64,000 nt of DNA from Firm-13 sp037143795 (GTDB taxonomy: Bacteria; Bacillota; Clostridia; Saccharofermentanales; Saccharofermentanaceae): assembly GCA_037143795.1 (NCBI GenBank), contig JBAWXZ010000007.1, positions 103,687-167,686 on the forward strand. Reading direction: 5' to 3'. Within the stretch, counting starts at the first letter, position 1, and each line of letters opens with the position of its first letter. The position numbers and the translations under genes are program-made. Below are positions 7,831 to 16,567 of this stretch, one piece after another. Under the pieces are notes generated by a model. The model had not been told where the DNA came from and made no database searches. It saw nothing but the letters and a program-made list of their open reading frames with translations.

Positions 7831-9273
7831 TCACTCCAGAGGAATGATTGTACCTGCATTCATAATACCATTCGGATCATAAGCTTTCTTCATCGTTTCA
7901 AGGATATAGTAGGAAGAACCATACTCATCCTTTATCCAGGGCGCCCTGTGCTTGCCGACGCCGTGGTGATGGCACATCGAGCCGCCGGCCTTAATGGTCT
8001 CTTCCACAACTATTTTCTTGATGGGGTGGTGGTACTTGGTGATTTCCTCTTCCGGCCTGATATCCACAAGATTGTAATAATGTACAAAGTACAGATTTGT
8101 TCCTGTCAGATAGCTGTGGGAAGAATGTCCGCCCATAAGCGTGATGTCAGGGATCTCATTACGGATTCTTTCACAGACCTTTGTATAGATATCATATATC
8201 AGACTCCAGTTTGCCGATATCTCGGTTGTGTTTCCGATATTGTGCGTCGCCATGATTTCATCTCTCTCTTCCTGGACCTTTGCGGGATCCCAGTTGAGAT
8301 TGTCAAACCAGGCCTGAATCAATTTGTTGTCGACCTTTGTGCACTCATCGTACTTTTCGATGATTTCCTTGATGCCCTTTGCAGTCGCTTCCGCAACTCC
8401 CTGGGGACCCTCGGCCATAAAGATGAGAACGCACTTGCCGCCGGAAAAATGAGAGAAATGATACATGCCGTCTTCTTCATCGTACAGGCGTGCGACGGAA
8501 GGACGATATCCCGAAACCATGACTTCGCGCAGTATTTCAAATCCGGTCTTCATGTTATCAAGGAGATATCCCATGATACTGTTGTTTTCAGGCTGATATT
8601 TGAAGATCTTCACGGTTACTTCGGTAATATAGCAGAGTGCGCCTTCGTTTCCGATGATAACATGTCTGATATCCGGACCCGCTGCTCTTCTTGGTACGTT
8701 CTTGATACGTGTAATTATGCCGTTCGGGAAAACTGCCTCCAAACCGACGACCATATCTTCAATTCCGCCGTAGAGTGTTGAAAATTGTCCGATACTTCTT
8801 GTAGCGACAAGACCGCCCATCTGTGCAAGGGGCTTGGATTGCGGGGAGTGACCGGCTGTATACCCCTGTTCACGTAATTTATCTTCAAGAATCTGAAGCG
8901 GAACGCCGCATTCGCAGGTCGCCATCATATTGTATGTGTCAATATTAATAATTTTGTTCATTCTGGAACCATCGACTACAATGGAATTTTCAAGTGCGGT
9001 TTCCAGTCCGCCCTCCGTAGCCGAATGTCCCGTTCTCGGAACAACATTAATTTTATGCTCATTTGCAAGCTTAAGAACATCAGATACTTCCCGGGCACTG
9101 TTAACATAAACTACTGCTGCAGGAATCGGCAGCATAAACACGCCGTTAAGTTCCTCATATCTTCTGAACCGGTCAACACTGCTCTCTTTTAATACCTGCT
9201 CATCCGTGATGACATTCTCAGCACCGAGAATTTTCTCCAATTCCTCTACGATTTGTTCTCTTGATAAACTCAT
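7831..9273 (-). CDS. FAD-binding oxidase with HHH motif, alkyl-DHAP synthase-like
   Basis: A 480-residue COG0277 flavoprotein. The FAD domain shows VPRTGHSATEGGLE and GGLVATRSIGQ. The C-terminal part ends with GSMCHHHGVGKHRAPW (three His at about 435-437), the arrangement seen in alkyl-dihydroxyacetonephosphate synthase and related oxidases, where these His/Tyr residues act at the substrate. The start MSLSREQ is chosen because an AAAGGAG site lies seven bases before ATG 9273; the in-frame ATG at 9291 is part of that site. Downstream of an FGGY kinase and of a GlpP-type leader, it may oxidise a phosphorylated or glycerol-like hydroxy compound and reduce the neighbouring ETF. The substrate is unknown. 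Confidence 0.87.
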   Translation of the reverse strand: MSLSREQIVEELEKILGAENVITDEQVLKESSVDRFRRYEELNGVFMLPIPAAVVYVNSAREVSDVLKLANEHKINVVPRTGHSATEGGLETALENSIVVDGSRMNKIINIDTYNMMATCECGVPLQILEDKLREQGYTAGHSPQSKPLAQMGGLVATRSIGQFSTLYGGIEDMVVGLEAVFPNGIITRIKNVPRRAAGPDIRHVIIGNEGALCYITEVTVKIFKYQPENNSIMGYLLDNMKTGFEILREVMVSGYRPSVARLYDEEDGMYHFSHFSGGKCVLIFMAEGPQGVAEATAKGIKEIIEKYDECTKVDNKLIQAWFDNLNWDPAKVQEERDEIMATHNIGNTTEISANWSLIYDIYTKVCERIRNEIPDITLMGGHSSHSYLTGTNLYFVHYYNLVDIRPEEEITKYHHPIKKIVVEETIKAGGSMCHHHGVGKHRAPWIKDEYGSSYYILETMKKAYDPNGIMNAGTIIPLE

Positions 9274-9369
9274 TTTTCTGTCTCCTTTCAATATCGTCCT
9301 GTGAAAACCCTGCTATAGGCATTTCTTATGGCTGCAAGGGCCGACGGGGGTACGTACGTTATTCCATTT

Positions 9370-10800
9370 TCAGCCAAAAATCTTATATGTTTCTTTCAGT
9401 ATTTCGTCGGTGTATTTAGTAATATTCTGGAAAACGACAGTAGCTCTGCTATAGAGTTCAACATTTTCCGCATTTGGTTTGAAAGTATCCCTTATTTTGA
9501 CCATTTTTTCAACAGCTGTCCTGAAATCCGGATACACACCGACAGCAACGGCTGCACATATGGCAGCACCGACACCGGCTGCACCGTTTACAACATTTCT
9601 GGAGGCCGGGACGCCAAATACATCGGCAAAAATCTGCATAAACAGCTTGCTGTTGGATCCGCCTCCCGAAATAATCATGTGATCAAGGTTGATTCCCAGT
9701 TCTCCTGCCAGGCCGTCCATATGGATTTTCATGGTCATGGCAATTGCTTCAAGGATCGAGCGGTACATGTGCGCCCTTGTATGACGTCCGTCAAAACCGA
9801 TCATAACACCTTTTTTGTACAGTTGGCTGGCGGGTGCCAGCCAATCAAGCACTGTCATTAATCCGTCACTTCCGGCCGGGACTCTCTCCGCCTCGCGGTC
9901 AAGGTATTCCTCACCGGAAATTCCCAGATCCTCGGCTTTTCTCAGAATGTCATCGCCCAGAAGATTCTTGAACCAGCTGACCGTCCACATACCTCTTCGG
10001 ATGCCGTAACTTTCGTAAAGATACTGGTTCGGAACGGAAGCCATGTTGGTAAAGAACAGTGATGAATCCGTAATGTTCTTCTGGCCCTCGACCATGCCGC
10101 CGATATACGTTCCCAATGATACGAGTCCTGAAGTTTCTGAGAGGAGCCCCGCCCCGAGCGCCTCTACGGCTTTATCATTTGCCGTAGTGACGACCGGGAC
10201 GCCGGCAGGAATACCGGTCAGGGCAGAAGCCTCAGGAGTAACATGTCCCGATACAGTACCGGGCATCTGCAGATCGAAGAGCATTTCCCTTGGAATTTTG
10301 TATTGTTCAAACACACGGGGATCTTCGCTCCACTGCCATGTATCGACATCAATGGGCCATTGTCCCCAGTAATTTGCGGCTGTGTCAATGAACTTACCGG
10401 TAAACCGGTGATTGATGTATCCGGATGTTGTTGTAACATACTTTACTTCCGGATTTTCGTGTTCGTAAGGGCGCGCCAGTCTGACATCCATCCAGCTCAT
10501 CACAGGGGAAGCCAGTGTACCGTCTGCCTTGAGCAAAGCCCTGCAGCAGCGAATCGTACAAAGCCCGACTGCGATAATGTCCTTAGGGTCACCGGCAAAG
10601 CGGGCCATCGCCCTCTGGCTTGCAAGGACCACTGAATCCCACAGGTCATCATCCGGATGTTCTGCAACACCGGGCTCGGGCAAATACATGGGTCTTAAGT
10701 CCTGTTTACCGTCACACACGATGTTTCCTTCAAGATCGAAAATAACAACCTTCGAGCTCTGGGAACCTCCATCAACACCAATAATATACTTTTTGCTCAT
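9370..10800 (-). CDS. FGGY-family carbohydrate kinase
   Basis: A 476-residue sugar/polyol kinase of the FGGY family (xylulokinase, glycerol kinase and relatives). The N-terminal ATPase motif GVDGGSQSSKVVIFD is at about residues 8-22, and the C-terminal FGGY signature region GVMIGFDGRHTRAHMYRSIL is near 340-360, followed by the adenosine motif ISGGGSNSKL. It phosphorylates a sugar or polyol imported from outside, probably by the MFS protein encoded just upstream. GlpK belongs to the same family, which fits the GlpP-type control proposed for this operon, but the protein is not clearly a glycerol kinase and I leave the substrate open. Confidence 0.9.
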   Translation of the reverse strand: MSKKYIIGVDGGSQSSKVVIFDLEGNIVCDGKQDLRPMYLPEPGVAEHPDDDLWDSVVLASQRAMARFAGDPKDIIAVGLCTIRCCRALLKADGTLASPVMSWMDVRLARPYEHENPEVKYVTTTSGYINHRFTGKFIDTAANYWGQWPIDVDTWQWSEDPRVFEQYKIPREMLFDLQMPGTVSGHVTPEASALTGIPAGVPVVTTANDKAVEALGAGLLSETSGLVSLGTYIGGMVEGQKNITDSSLFFTNMASVPNQYLYESYGIRRGMWTVSWFKNLLGDDILRKAEDLGISGEEYLDREAERVPAGSDGLMTVLDWLAPASQLYKKGVMIGFDGRHTRAHMYRSILEAIAMTMKIHMDGLAGELGINLDHMIISGGGSNSKLFMQIFADVFGVPASRNVVNGAAGVGAAICAAVAVGVYPDFRTAVEKMVKIRDTFKPNAENVELYSRATVVFQNITKYTDEILKETYKIFG

Positions 10801-10850
10801 TTTGACAGCCTCACTTTTTTAAAATTTCATGATGGATTGATTTGTTCTGA

Positions 10851-12104
10851 TCAGGCAGCTTTATCAGCCTTGTGTTTGTTAACTGTTCTGCGGAGGAAGA
10901 GGAGACCGACAAACGAGACAACAAGCAGTCCGATCATATAGATGAATATTTGCTTGTATCCGTTTGCAATTGTATCCTTGTTCCTGTCAAGAATTCCGCC
11001 GAGCAGCTGGAAGTTGAAAATGTCCGATGCAAATGCGACTGTAGAGATAAGGCCGACAGCTGCGCCAAGCAGAGGCTTCGGTGTTCCGACTTCTCCGACA
11101 GGAGCAAAATACAGTCCTCTTAATACGAAGAGCAGGAAGCCAACCAGAATTGTAATTGCTGCGATGACAACGACAAGCGCTACATTAACAGGAGTTACGA
11201 CCAATACGATAAGGGCAACAATGGCAATCAGGATCGCTCCGAGCATAACAACGATGGAAGATCCGATTTTCTTGGAGACCGTACCGCCGACAAGTCCTGC
11301 GATCGGGCGGAAGATGTGGCTTCTGAATGTTGCGACAACTCCGGCTGCAACAGCAGACAGGCCGAATACATCATTCATGTAAGGTGTCATGTAGCTGGAA
11401 GAAGAGTATGTTGTGTAGATGCAGAAGATAACAACAACCAGGAGCCATGTGATAGGCATTTTTGCAACGTCCCACATATCCTTGAGAACATTGATACTCT
11501 TCTTGTCTGTCGGTTTGTTGTCTTCCATGAAGAAGAACGCTGCGACACCAACGAGAACACAGATTGCTGCATAGATGCAGATGATATAACGGAAGTTGGA
11601 TCCTGTCTGTCCGATGGCATTGAAGATTGCAAGACAGGACAGTGCTGCAATGGAGGTAACAACGCCTCTGCCGCCTTCGAGGAAGCTGAAGAGTCTTCCC
11701 TGTTCTTTCTCGTCGCCTAAAAGGCTGGTAGCCTTAAGCAGTGTGGACCAGAAAGTAAGGATGGATGTGACGCCCCAGAAAGCAAAGAGAACGCGGGCAC
11801 CCATAAGGCCGGGGGCAGTAGCGAGGTAGAAACCGCCAAGTCCTGTTCCTACAAGGGAGAAAGCAATGAGCTTTCTGTGATAGAAACGGTCTGCCATCCA
11901 GCCGCCCGGAAGATAGGTCGCCATCGCAAGCCACCCGTACATAGTCATAAGTGATCCAAGTGTCGCGTTGTCAAAGCCGAGCATTTCCTGAAGAGGTTTG
12001 TAGTAAGTGTACTGGATGTATGGCAGTTCATAAATGATACCGCCGGCCATGGCCAAGATTGCAAGGATGATCCATTTTCTTTTTGCTGAATGAGCCTTTT
12101 CCAT
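10851..12104 (-). CDS. MFS transporter, YihN-like
   Basis: A 417-residue integral membrane protein with about 12 hydrophobic segments and the MFS loop 2-3 motif at PGGWMADRFYHRK. Overall character resembles YihN/NarK-type porters (COG2223) that import organic anions or sugars. The start at 12104 (MEKAHSAKRK) follows GGAGGG with seven bases spacing; the in-frame ATG at 12119 lies inside that ribosome site and is rejected. Its position between the SDR and the FGGY kinase makes it the likely uptake step for the operon's substrate. Confidence 0.88.
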   Translation of the reverse strand: MEKAHSAKRKWIILAILAMAGGIIYELPYIQYTYYKPLQEMLGFDNATLGSLMTMYGWLAMATYLPGGWMADRFYHRKLIAFSLVGTGLGGFYLATAPGLMGARVLFAFWGVTSILTFWSTLLKATSLLGDEKEQGRLFSFLEGGRGVVTSIAALSCLAIFNAIGQTGSNFRYIICIYAAICVLVGVAAFFFMEDNKPTDKKSINVLKDMWDVAKMPITWLLVVVIFCIYTTYSSSSYMTPYMNDVFGLSAVAAGVVATFRSHIFRPIAGLVGGTVSKKIGSSIVVMLGAILIAIVALIVLVVTPVNVALVVVIAAITILVGFLLFVLRGLYFAPVGEVGTPKPLLGAAVGLISTVAFASDIFNFQLLGGILDRNKDTIANGYKQIFIYMIGLLVVSFVGLLFLRRTVNKHKADKAA

Positions 12105-12146
12105 TGTGTTACCCTCCATAATTTATTTTCATTTATATACAAACAG

Positions 12147-12926
12147 TTAACGGACCATGTATCCCCCATCAACTGTTAATAAATGACCGTTTACATAATT
12201 CGATGCCGGACTGGCCAGGAAAATTGTGGCACCCATAAGGTCCATTGTGTCACCCCAGCGGTTTGCAGGAATGTGTGCAAGGACTCTTGCATTTGCATCC
12301 GGGTCGCTTCTTGTCTTTGTTGTAAGCTCCGTAGCATAATATCCGGGTGCGATGGCGTTTACCTGGATATTGAATTGGGCAAGCTCGTCGCAGTAAGCCT
12401 TGGTAAATCCGGCAAGGCCGTGCTTGGTCGATGCATATGCGGGGGACCACTGGCCGCCGAGGAATGAGAACAGGGAACAGATATTGATGATTTTGCCGCT
12501 CTGCTGGGGAATCATAAATTTAGCTGCCTCGAGACTCATTTCAAATGCTGCCGTCAGGTTGACCGCAATCATCGCGTCCCATGCTCTTCTTCCGAATTTA
12601 GTTACATCCTGGATGTTGATACAGATTCCGGCACAGTTTATAAGAATGTCTACAGAGCCAAAAGTATCGACACATGCCTTGATGACCTGTTCAGGAACGC
12701 CTTCCTGTGTAATATCCGCCTGCATGAAAGCAAATTTTACGCCTTCATTTTCGATCAGTGCTTTGGTTGTTCCGTCATCATCAACGATGCTCGGGATAAA
12801 TACATTGGCGCCCGCCTTGGCCATAGCCATGGAAAAAGCCGTACCCAGCCCGCCGTTGCCGCCCGTGATGATTGCATTTTTTCCTTTAAGGGAAAAGAAG
12901 TCCATTGAGATATCAGAATTGTTCAT
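12147..12926 (-). CDS. SDR-family NAD(P)-dependent oxidoreductase
   Basis: A 259-residue classical short-chain dehydrogenase. The cofactor motif TGGNGGLG is near residue 21, the NAG-type motif reads INCAG, and the catalytic pair is YASTK (Tyr and Lys three apart) with Ser upstream in ICSLFS. It is similar in outline to KduD/gluconate 5-dehydrogenase types that oxidise sugar alcohols or sugar acids. The ATG at 12926 is preceded by GGAGGTG five bases away, so the long in-frame upstream extension is rejected; that extension is the leader RNA. It is the first gene of the GlpP-type attenuated operon. Confidence 0.92.
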   Translation of the reverse strand: MNNSDISMDFFSLKGKNAIITGGNGGLGTAFSMAMAKAGANVFIPSIVDDDGTTKALIENEGVKFAFMQADITQEGVPEQVIKACVDTFGSVDILINCAGICINIQDVTKFGRRAWDAMIAVNLTAAFEMSLEAAKFMIPQQSGKIINICSLFSFLGGQWSPAYASTKHGLAGFTKAYCDELAQFNIQVNAIAPGYYATELTTKTRSDPDANARVLAHIPANRWGDTMDLMGATIFLASPASNYVNGHLLTVDGGYMVR

Positions 12927-12952
12927 TTCTACACCTCCGCAAAAAATTGTAC

Positions 12953-13019
12953 AAAAAAAGAACGAAGAAAAAAGCACAGTTCCCCTAAGGGAATTACTTT
13001 TCTCTTCGCTCTAGTAATT
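12953..13019 (-). terminator. Leader attenuator with alternative hairpins (probable GlpP target)
   Basis: On the minus strand, arms 12997-13012 and 12959-12974 pair over 16 positions (14 identical, the others compatible with G-U) and are followed directly by a T run at 12953-12958, which makes an intrinsic terminator. A competing hairpin pairs 13013-13019 with 12992-12998 (seven perfect base pairs) and overlaps the terminator's 5' arm, so the two cannot coexist. This is the layout expected for antitermination. The gene just upstream is glpP, whose product in Bacillus subtilis binds the glpD leader and prevents termination when glycerol-3-phosphate is present. Confidence 0.8.
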
Positions 13020-13025
13020 GTTCAC

Positions 13026-13054
13026 ATCATATAAGAGATATGGAGTTGTGTCAA
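13026..13054 (-). promoter_or_regulatory. SigA-type promoter of the SDR-MFS-kinase operon
   Basis: TTGACA (13049-13054) and TATGAT (13026-13031) are separated by exactly 17 bases. Transcription should begin near 13019, immediately in front of the leader attenuator and about 93 bases before the SDR start. A near-consensus promoter followed by a terminator is typical of attenuation-controlled operons. Confidence 0.82.
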
Positions 13055-13110
13055 TCATTTTTGTAAAAAAAGACAACAAAATATTTTTGCCATTCGGAAT
13101 TCGTTCGGTA

Positions 13111-13677
13111 TTACAAAAACCACACGTCAGGATTGGTCGAAGAAATCGCCTTCGCCCCGGCGTTGAGCGCCGCTACAACATCGTCCTTTTCGCATACAAG
13201 TCCGCCTGCAATAACCGGGATATCCACCAGACTGACTACCCATGATATTACCTTAGGCATGCAGCCGGGAAGGATTTCGATGCAGTCAGGCTGCGAAATC
13301 TCAATTTGTTTGCTGATATTGTTGTAAGAGAACGAGTCAATAAGAAAGAACCGGTGGATCGTATACAGGCCCTGCGCTTTGGCCGCTTTGATCATCGCAG
13401 CCTTCGAGCTGAGAATTCCATCAACCAGCGTATTCTGCTTCAGATACTGAACAACAATTTCCTTGTTGGAAAAGCCGTCAATAAGATCCACATTAATAAA
13501 TGCGATTTTTCCGCTGTCTTTGATCTTCTTAACAATTGAGGGTATGGTTATTATGTTTCCATAAAGAATAAATACGATTCTACACTCTGTTATGAGAACT
13601 TTTTTCAGTCCGGATTCATCTTTTACTCCGGCAATAATAGGGTTGTCTTCAATAATGGCATTCAGAGAATTGCTCAT
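13111..13677 (-). CDS. glpP: Glycerol-3-phosphate-responsive antiterminator GlpP
   Basis: A 188-residue protein of the GlpP family (B. subtilis GlpP is about 190 residues). Visible family blocks are NPIIAGVKDESGL at the N-terminus, FINVDLIDGFSNKE, GILSSKAAMIKAAKAQG, RFFLIDS, and the TIM-barrel phosphate-binding end IPVIAGGLVCEKDDV. GlpP binds glycerol-3-phosphate and then a leader RNA hairpin, allowing read-through. The start at 13677 follows GGAGG by five bases. Upstream ATGs at 13716 and 13707 are too close to the predicted transcription start. The adjacent downstream leader is its likely target. Confidence 0.92.
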   Translation of the reverse strand: MSNSLNAIIEDNPIIAGVKDESGLKKVLITECRIVFILYGNIITIPSIVKKIKDSGKIAFINVDLIDGFSNKEIVVQYLKQNTLVDGILSSKAAMIKAAKAQGLYTIHRFFLIDSFSYNNISKQIEISQPDCIEILPGCMPKVISWVVSLVDIPVIAGGLVCEKDDVVAALNAGAKAISSTNPDVWFL

Positions 13678-13729
13678 AAGGTCCTCCAGCAAAGGCGGTC
13701 TGTCCATTCGTCCCATGTTCCTTCTTCAA

Positions 13730-13758
13730 ATGCTAGAGAGTCCCGAACCTTTTGTCAA
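13730..13758 (-). promoter_or_regulatory. Promoter of glpP
   Basis: TTGACA (13753-13758), 17-base spacer, TAGCAT (13730-13735). The predicted start near 13723 leaves a leader of about 45 bases carrying the GGAGG site used by glpP. It shows that glpP is transcribed separately from the aromatic operon and sppA upstream of it. Confidence 0.65.
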
Positions 13759-13777
13759 TCAAAACAAATTGATGTTT

Positions 13778-14815
13778 TTACTTATATCCCATGCCTTCGT
13801 AATAATACGCAGGTCCGTCAACCGGCATGTCAAGATGGGAGAGATAGGAATCAAGATCGCTTTTTTTGAGGTCCGCAAAAATTCCCAGAAGCGCTGAAAG
13901 CCCTACGTCTGCTGTCGGATAGTAATCGACAAACTCGACGCCTTCGGGATACTTATTGTCTTTTAGCATAGCTGCTTTTGCATCCTCATAAACCATGATT
14001 CCGTCAGCAAGACCATTCGCAAGGGCTTGCTTGGGTGAGTAAACCCTGCCGTCGGCCAGAGCTTCGACGTCTGCGGTCGTCATGCCGCGGCCGTCGGCAA
14101 CGATCTGGACGAACTGATCGTACGTCTCCTGCAGGATACTGGTATAGATTGCCTTCTGCTCATCGGTAAACCCTTCAAAATAGCTGCCCATTGTCTTGTT
14201 TTTACCTACATAAATCGAAGTAGTCTTGATCCCCTGCTTTTCAAGGAATCCGGAAATATCAATGTATGTACCGGCAGTGACACCGATGGAACCGGTCATA
14301 CAGTTGCGGTTCATAAGTATTTTGTCGGCTGCCGCTGCAAGATAATACCCGCCCGATGCCGCCATACTGCCGCAGTATGCATAAATCGGACGGCCGGTTG
14401 CTTTTTTATATGCCTCAAGCCTGAGGTAAAGTTCATCCGTCGCATAGACTTCTCCGCCGGGTGAATCAATGAAAAGCAGAATCCCCTTATTGTCAGAATT
14501 CTTGATTAATGAATCAACGGTTGACAGCAGGAATTTCTGATTGTATGTCGTTGTTCCGGAAAAAAGAGAGGAAGCAGGGGCTGCACTTGTTATTGTACCT
14601 TCAATATGCAGAACTGCTACGTATCCGTCACGGCCGGTATAGGCCGGACCGGTTGACGGTGAAGAAAATGCAGCAAAAACCAACAAAATAACACACAAAA
14701 ATATGCCGGCCGCAAAAAGGGATCCGCCTACAATCAGGGCGATAACCCAGCCTTTCATTTTGCTTTTCGGAGGTGCGGGCCTGGACGGATTTATCGGGTT
14801 CTCATAATGACTCAT
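13778..14815 (-). CDS. sppA: Signal peptide peptidase SppA (S49 family)
   Basis: A 345-residue membrane serine protease that cleaves leftover signal peptides. One N-terminal transmembrane segment (about 20-48) follows a short Pro-rich cytoplasmic tail. The ClpP-like fold carries LLFIDSPGGEVYATDE, the nucleophile Ser in CGSMAASGGYYLA and the general-base Lys further on (GKNKTMGS region), the Ser/Lys dyad of S49 proteases. The start at 14815 is supported by AAGGAGA; the 15-residue in-frame extension overlapping pheA is rejected. It is the last gene of the aromatic operon, probably by location rather than function. Confidence 0.9.
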   Translation of the reverse strand: MSHYENPINPSRPAPPKSKMKGWVIALIVGGSLFAAGIFLCVILLVFAAFSSPSTGPAYTGRDGYVAVLHIEGTITSAAPASSLFSGTTTYNQKFLLSTVDSLIKNSDNKGILLFIDSPGGEVYATDELYLRLEAYKKATGRPIYAYCGSMAASGGYYLAAAADKILMNRNCMTGSIGVTAGTYIDISGFLEKQGIKTTSIYVGKNKTMGSYFEGFTDEQKAIYTSILQETYDQFVQIVADGRGMTTADVEALADGRVYSPKQALANGLADGIMVYEDAKAAMLKDNKYPEGVEFVDYYPTADVGLSALLGIFADLKKSDLDSYLSHLDMPVDGPAYYYEGMGYK

Positions 14816-14841
14816 ATTTGTCTCCTTCTTCTTCGTAAATC

Positions 14842-16566
14842 CTATTCCTCGACGTACCATCCCAGCACTTTGACAAACGGCATCTCGGAGGACAGCTGAT
14901 ACAGCGCAAGCAGGGCATCCTTACCCATTGCAGGGCATACAAAATCAAGAAAGAATGAATATTCGCCCGGCGTATTTTGAATCGGACGGGAAAAAATCGA
15001 GGTTAAGTTCAGGCCGCGGTCCGCAAAAATCTCGAGGGCTGCCACAAGCGCCCCGCTTCTGTGAGGAAGATGCATCAGGGTACTGATCCGATCCGCATCC
15101 GGTGTAATGACGAGCTCTTTTGCCACTGCAATGAAACGCGTCTGATTGGACGCTGCATTGCATATCTCAACCGGCAAAATCTCCAGGCCGTTTCTGCGGG
15201 CTGACTCTTCCGAAGAAATCGCCGCCAGTGAAGAATCCCCGCGCTTCTTCACCTCCTCAGCTGCAAATGCCGTATTATCGGAAGGCACCGAGTCCCATCC
15301 ATACCGGCAGATTATTTCTGAACACTGCGAAATTGCCTGCGGATGGCTGGTTACTGTCCGGATATCCGAAAGCTTTGTTCCGGGAATGACCGCCAGCGTA
15401 TGGGCAACAGCTATGGATGTCGCACGCACGATGTGAAGGCTCTTTTTCTGTAAAAGTTCATATACGTTATCTACAGTCCCCGCAGTAGTATTCTCGAGCG
15501 GCAGCACCGCCACATCCGCTTCCCCGGACAAAACAAGTTCACAGGCCTGTGAAAATGTATGCATTTCCATTTTGGAAGCATCCGGAAAAAGTTTTTGCGC
15601 CGCCTGCTCCGAATAAGATCCCCTGGTGCCTGCATATGCTGCCTTCCTGACAAAATCGAGCGAGGTCACAGCCGCTTCAAGCGACTGTCCGATCTTCCAG
15701 TTCCGGTCGCCCGGCATTAATATATCGTACTGCTTTTCCCGGGAGATACGCATCATTGTCTTCATAAGCGAATCCACCCTTGTCGCCATATCGTCTCCTG
15801 CGCGCCGGCGGGCCATATCCGATACTTCCGCCTCCCGGCGTGCATCATACACGGAGGTTTTTGAGTGGATCTTGGTATGTGCGATTTCTTCGGCCAGGTC
15901 CATCCTGCGGTTGAATATATTCATCAGTTCAACATCGACCTGGCTGATCTGTTTGCGCAGTTCGGAAAGCTCAGCACCTTGTTCCGGCGCTGCGGCTGTC
16001 TGTTCCGGTTCAGGAACCGCGGTATGCTCTGATGCCGCTGCAGCGGCTGCTTCCGGGGATGCATTTTCAGGTTTGGGAATCACCCTTGAAGCATTATTAC
16101 CTGTTATTTCAGGAAAAACATGACCATGCACAAGCTTTTCGAGTCCGACAAGATAACTGTCGAGTCCAAGTCCGGATATTTGTCCGACACAGGCAGCCTG
16201 TATGACGGAAACACTTCTGAACTGCTCCCTTTTATGGATGTTGGAAATATGTACTTCCATAACCGGCAGGCCGCACAGGAGCAGTGCATCCAGGATGGCA
16301 TAACTATAGTGTGTATACGCACCTGCGTTAATAACAATTCCGGACGCATATCCCATTGATTCCTGTATGGCGGTTACAATACCGCCCTCATCATTAGACT
16401 GAAAAAACACAGGCTCGACGCCAAGCTCTTTTGCCCTGGTCCGGAAAGCATCCTCAACCTGTGACAGCGTGAAGCTTCCATAATGCTCTTTGCTGCGTTT
16501 GCCGAGCATATTCAGGTTAGGCCCGTTAATCAGCAGAATAACCGGCATGGTATCTTTGTTTCCCAT
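14842..16566 (-). CDS. aroQ-pheA: Type II 3-dehydroquinate dehydratase - chorismate mutase - prephenate dehydratase - ACT fusion
   Basis: A 574-residue multifunctional enzyme. Residues 1-150 are a complete type II dehydroquinase: NGPNLNMLGKR, the catalytic Tyr in EHYG, INAGAYTHYS, the His in MEVHISN and REQFRSVS. An Ala/Glu/Pro-rich linker (about 160-205) leads to an AroH-class helical chorismate mutase (about 207-285, RRMDLAEEIAHTK). A prephenate dehydratase follows (about 297-480, with LPLENTTAGTV and the NQTRF motif), then an ACT domain (about 490-574). In the ACT domain the Phe-binding GALV block is present, but the usual ESRP reads FSRP, so feedback control may differ. It supplies steps 3 and 8-9 of phenylalanine synthesis. 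ATG 16566 has a GGAGGAGGG site. Confidence 0.93.
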   Translation of the reverse strand: MGNKDTMPVILLINGPNLNMLGKRSKEHYGSFTLSQVEDAFRTRAKELGVEPVFFQSNDEGGIVTAIQESMGYASGIVINAGAYTHYSYAILDALLLCGLPVMEVHISNIHKREQFRSVSVIQAACVGQISGLGLDSYLVGLEKLVHGHVFPEITGNNASRVIPKPENASPEAAAAAASEHTAVPEPEQTAAAPEQGAELSELRKQISQVDVELMNIFNRRMDLAEEIAHTKIHSKTSVYDARREAEVSDMARRRAGDDMATRVDSLMKTMMRISREKQYDILMPGDRNWKIGQSLEAAVTSLDFVRKAAYAGTRGSYSEQAAQKLFPDASKMEMHTFSQACELVLSGEADVAVLPLENTTAGTVDNVYELLQKKSLHIVRATSIAVAHTLAVIPGTKLSDIRTVTSHPQAISQCSEIICRYGWDSVPSDNTAFAAEEVKKRGDSSLAAISSEESARRNGLEILPVEICNAASNQTRFIAVAKELVITPDADRISTLMHLPHRSGALVAALEIFADRGLNLTSIFSRPIQNTPGEYSFFLDFVCPAMGKDALLALYQLSSEMPFVKVLGWYVEE

Positions 16567-16567
16567 A

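Noticed and set aside
7947..8781. Plus ORF of 277 codons opposite the HHH-type oxidase
   Set aside because: It is a mirror frame of a conserved flavoprotein; no domain or ribosome site was found.
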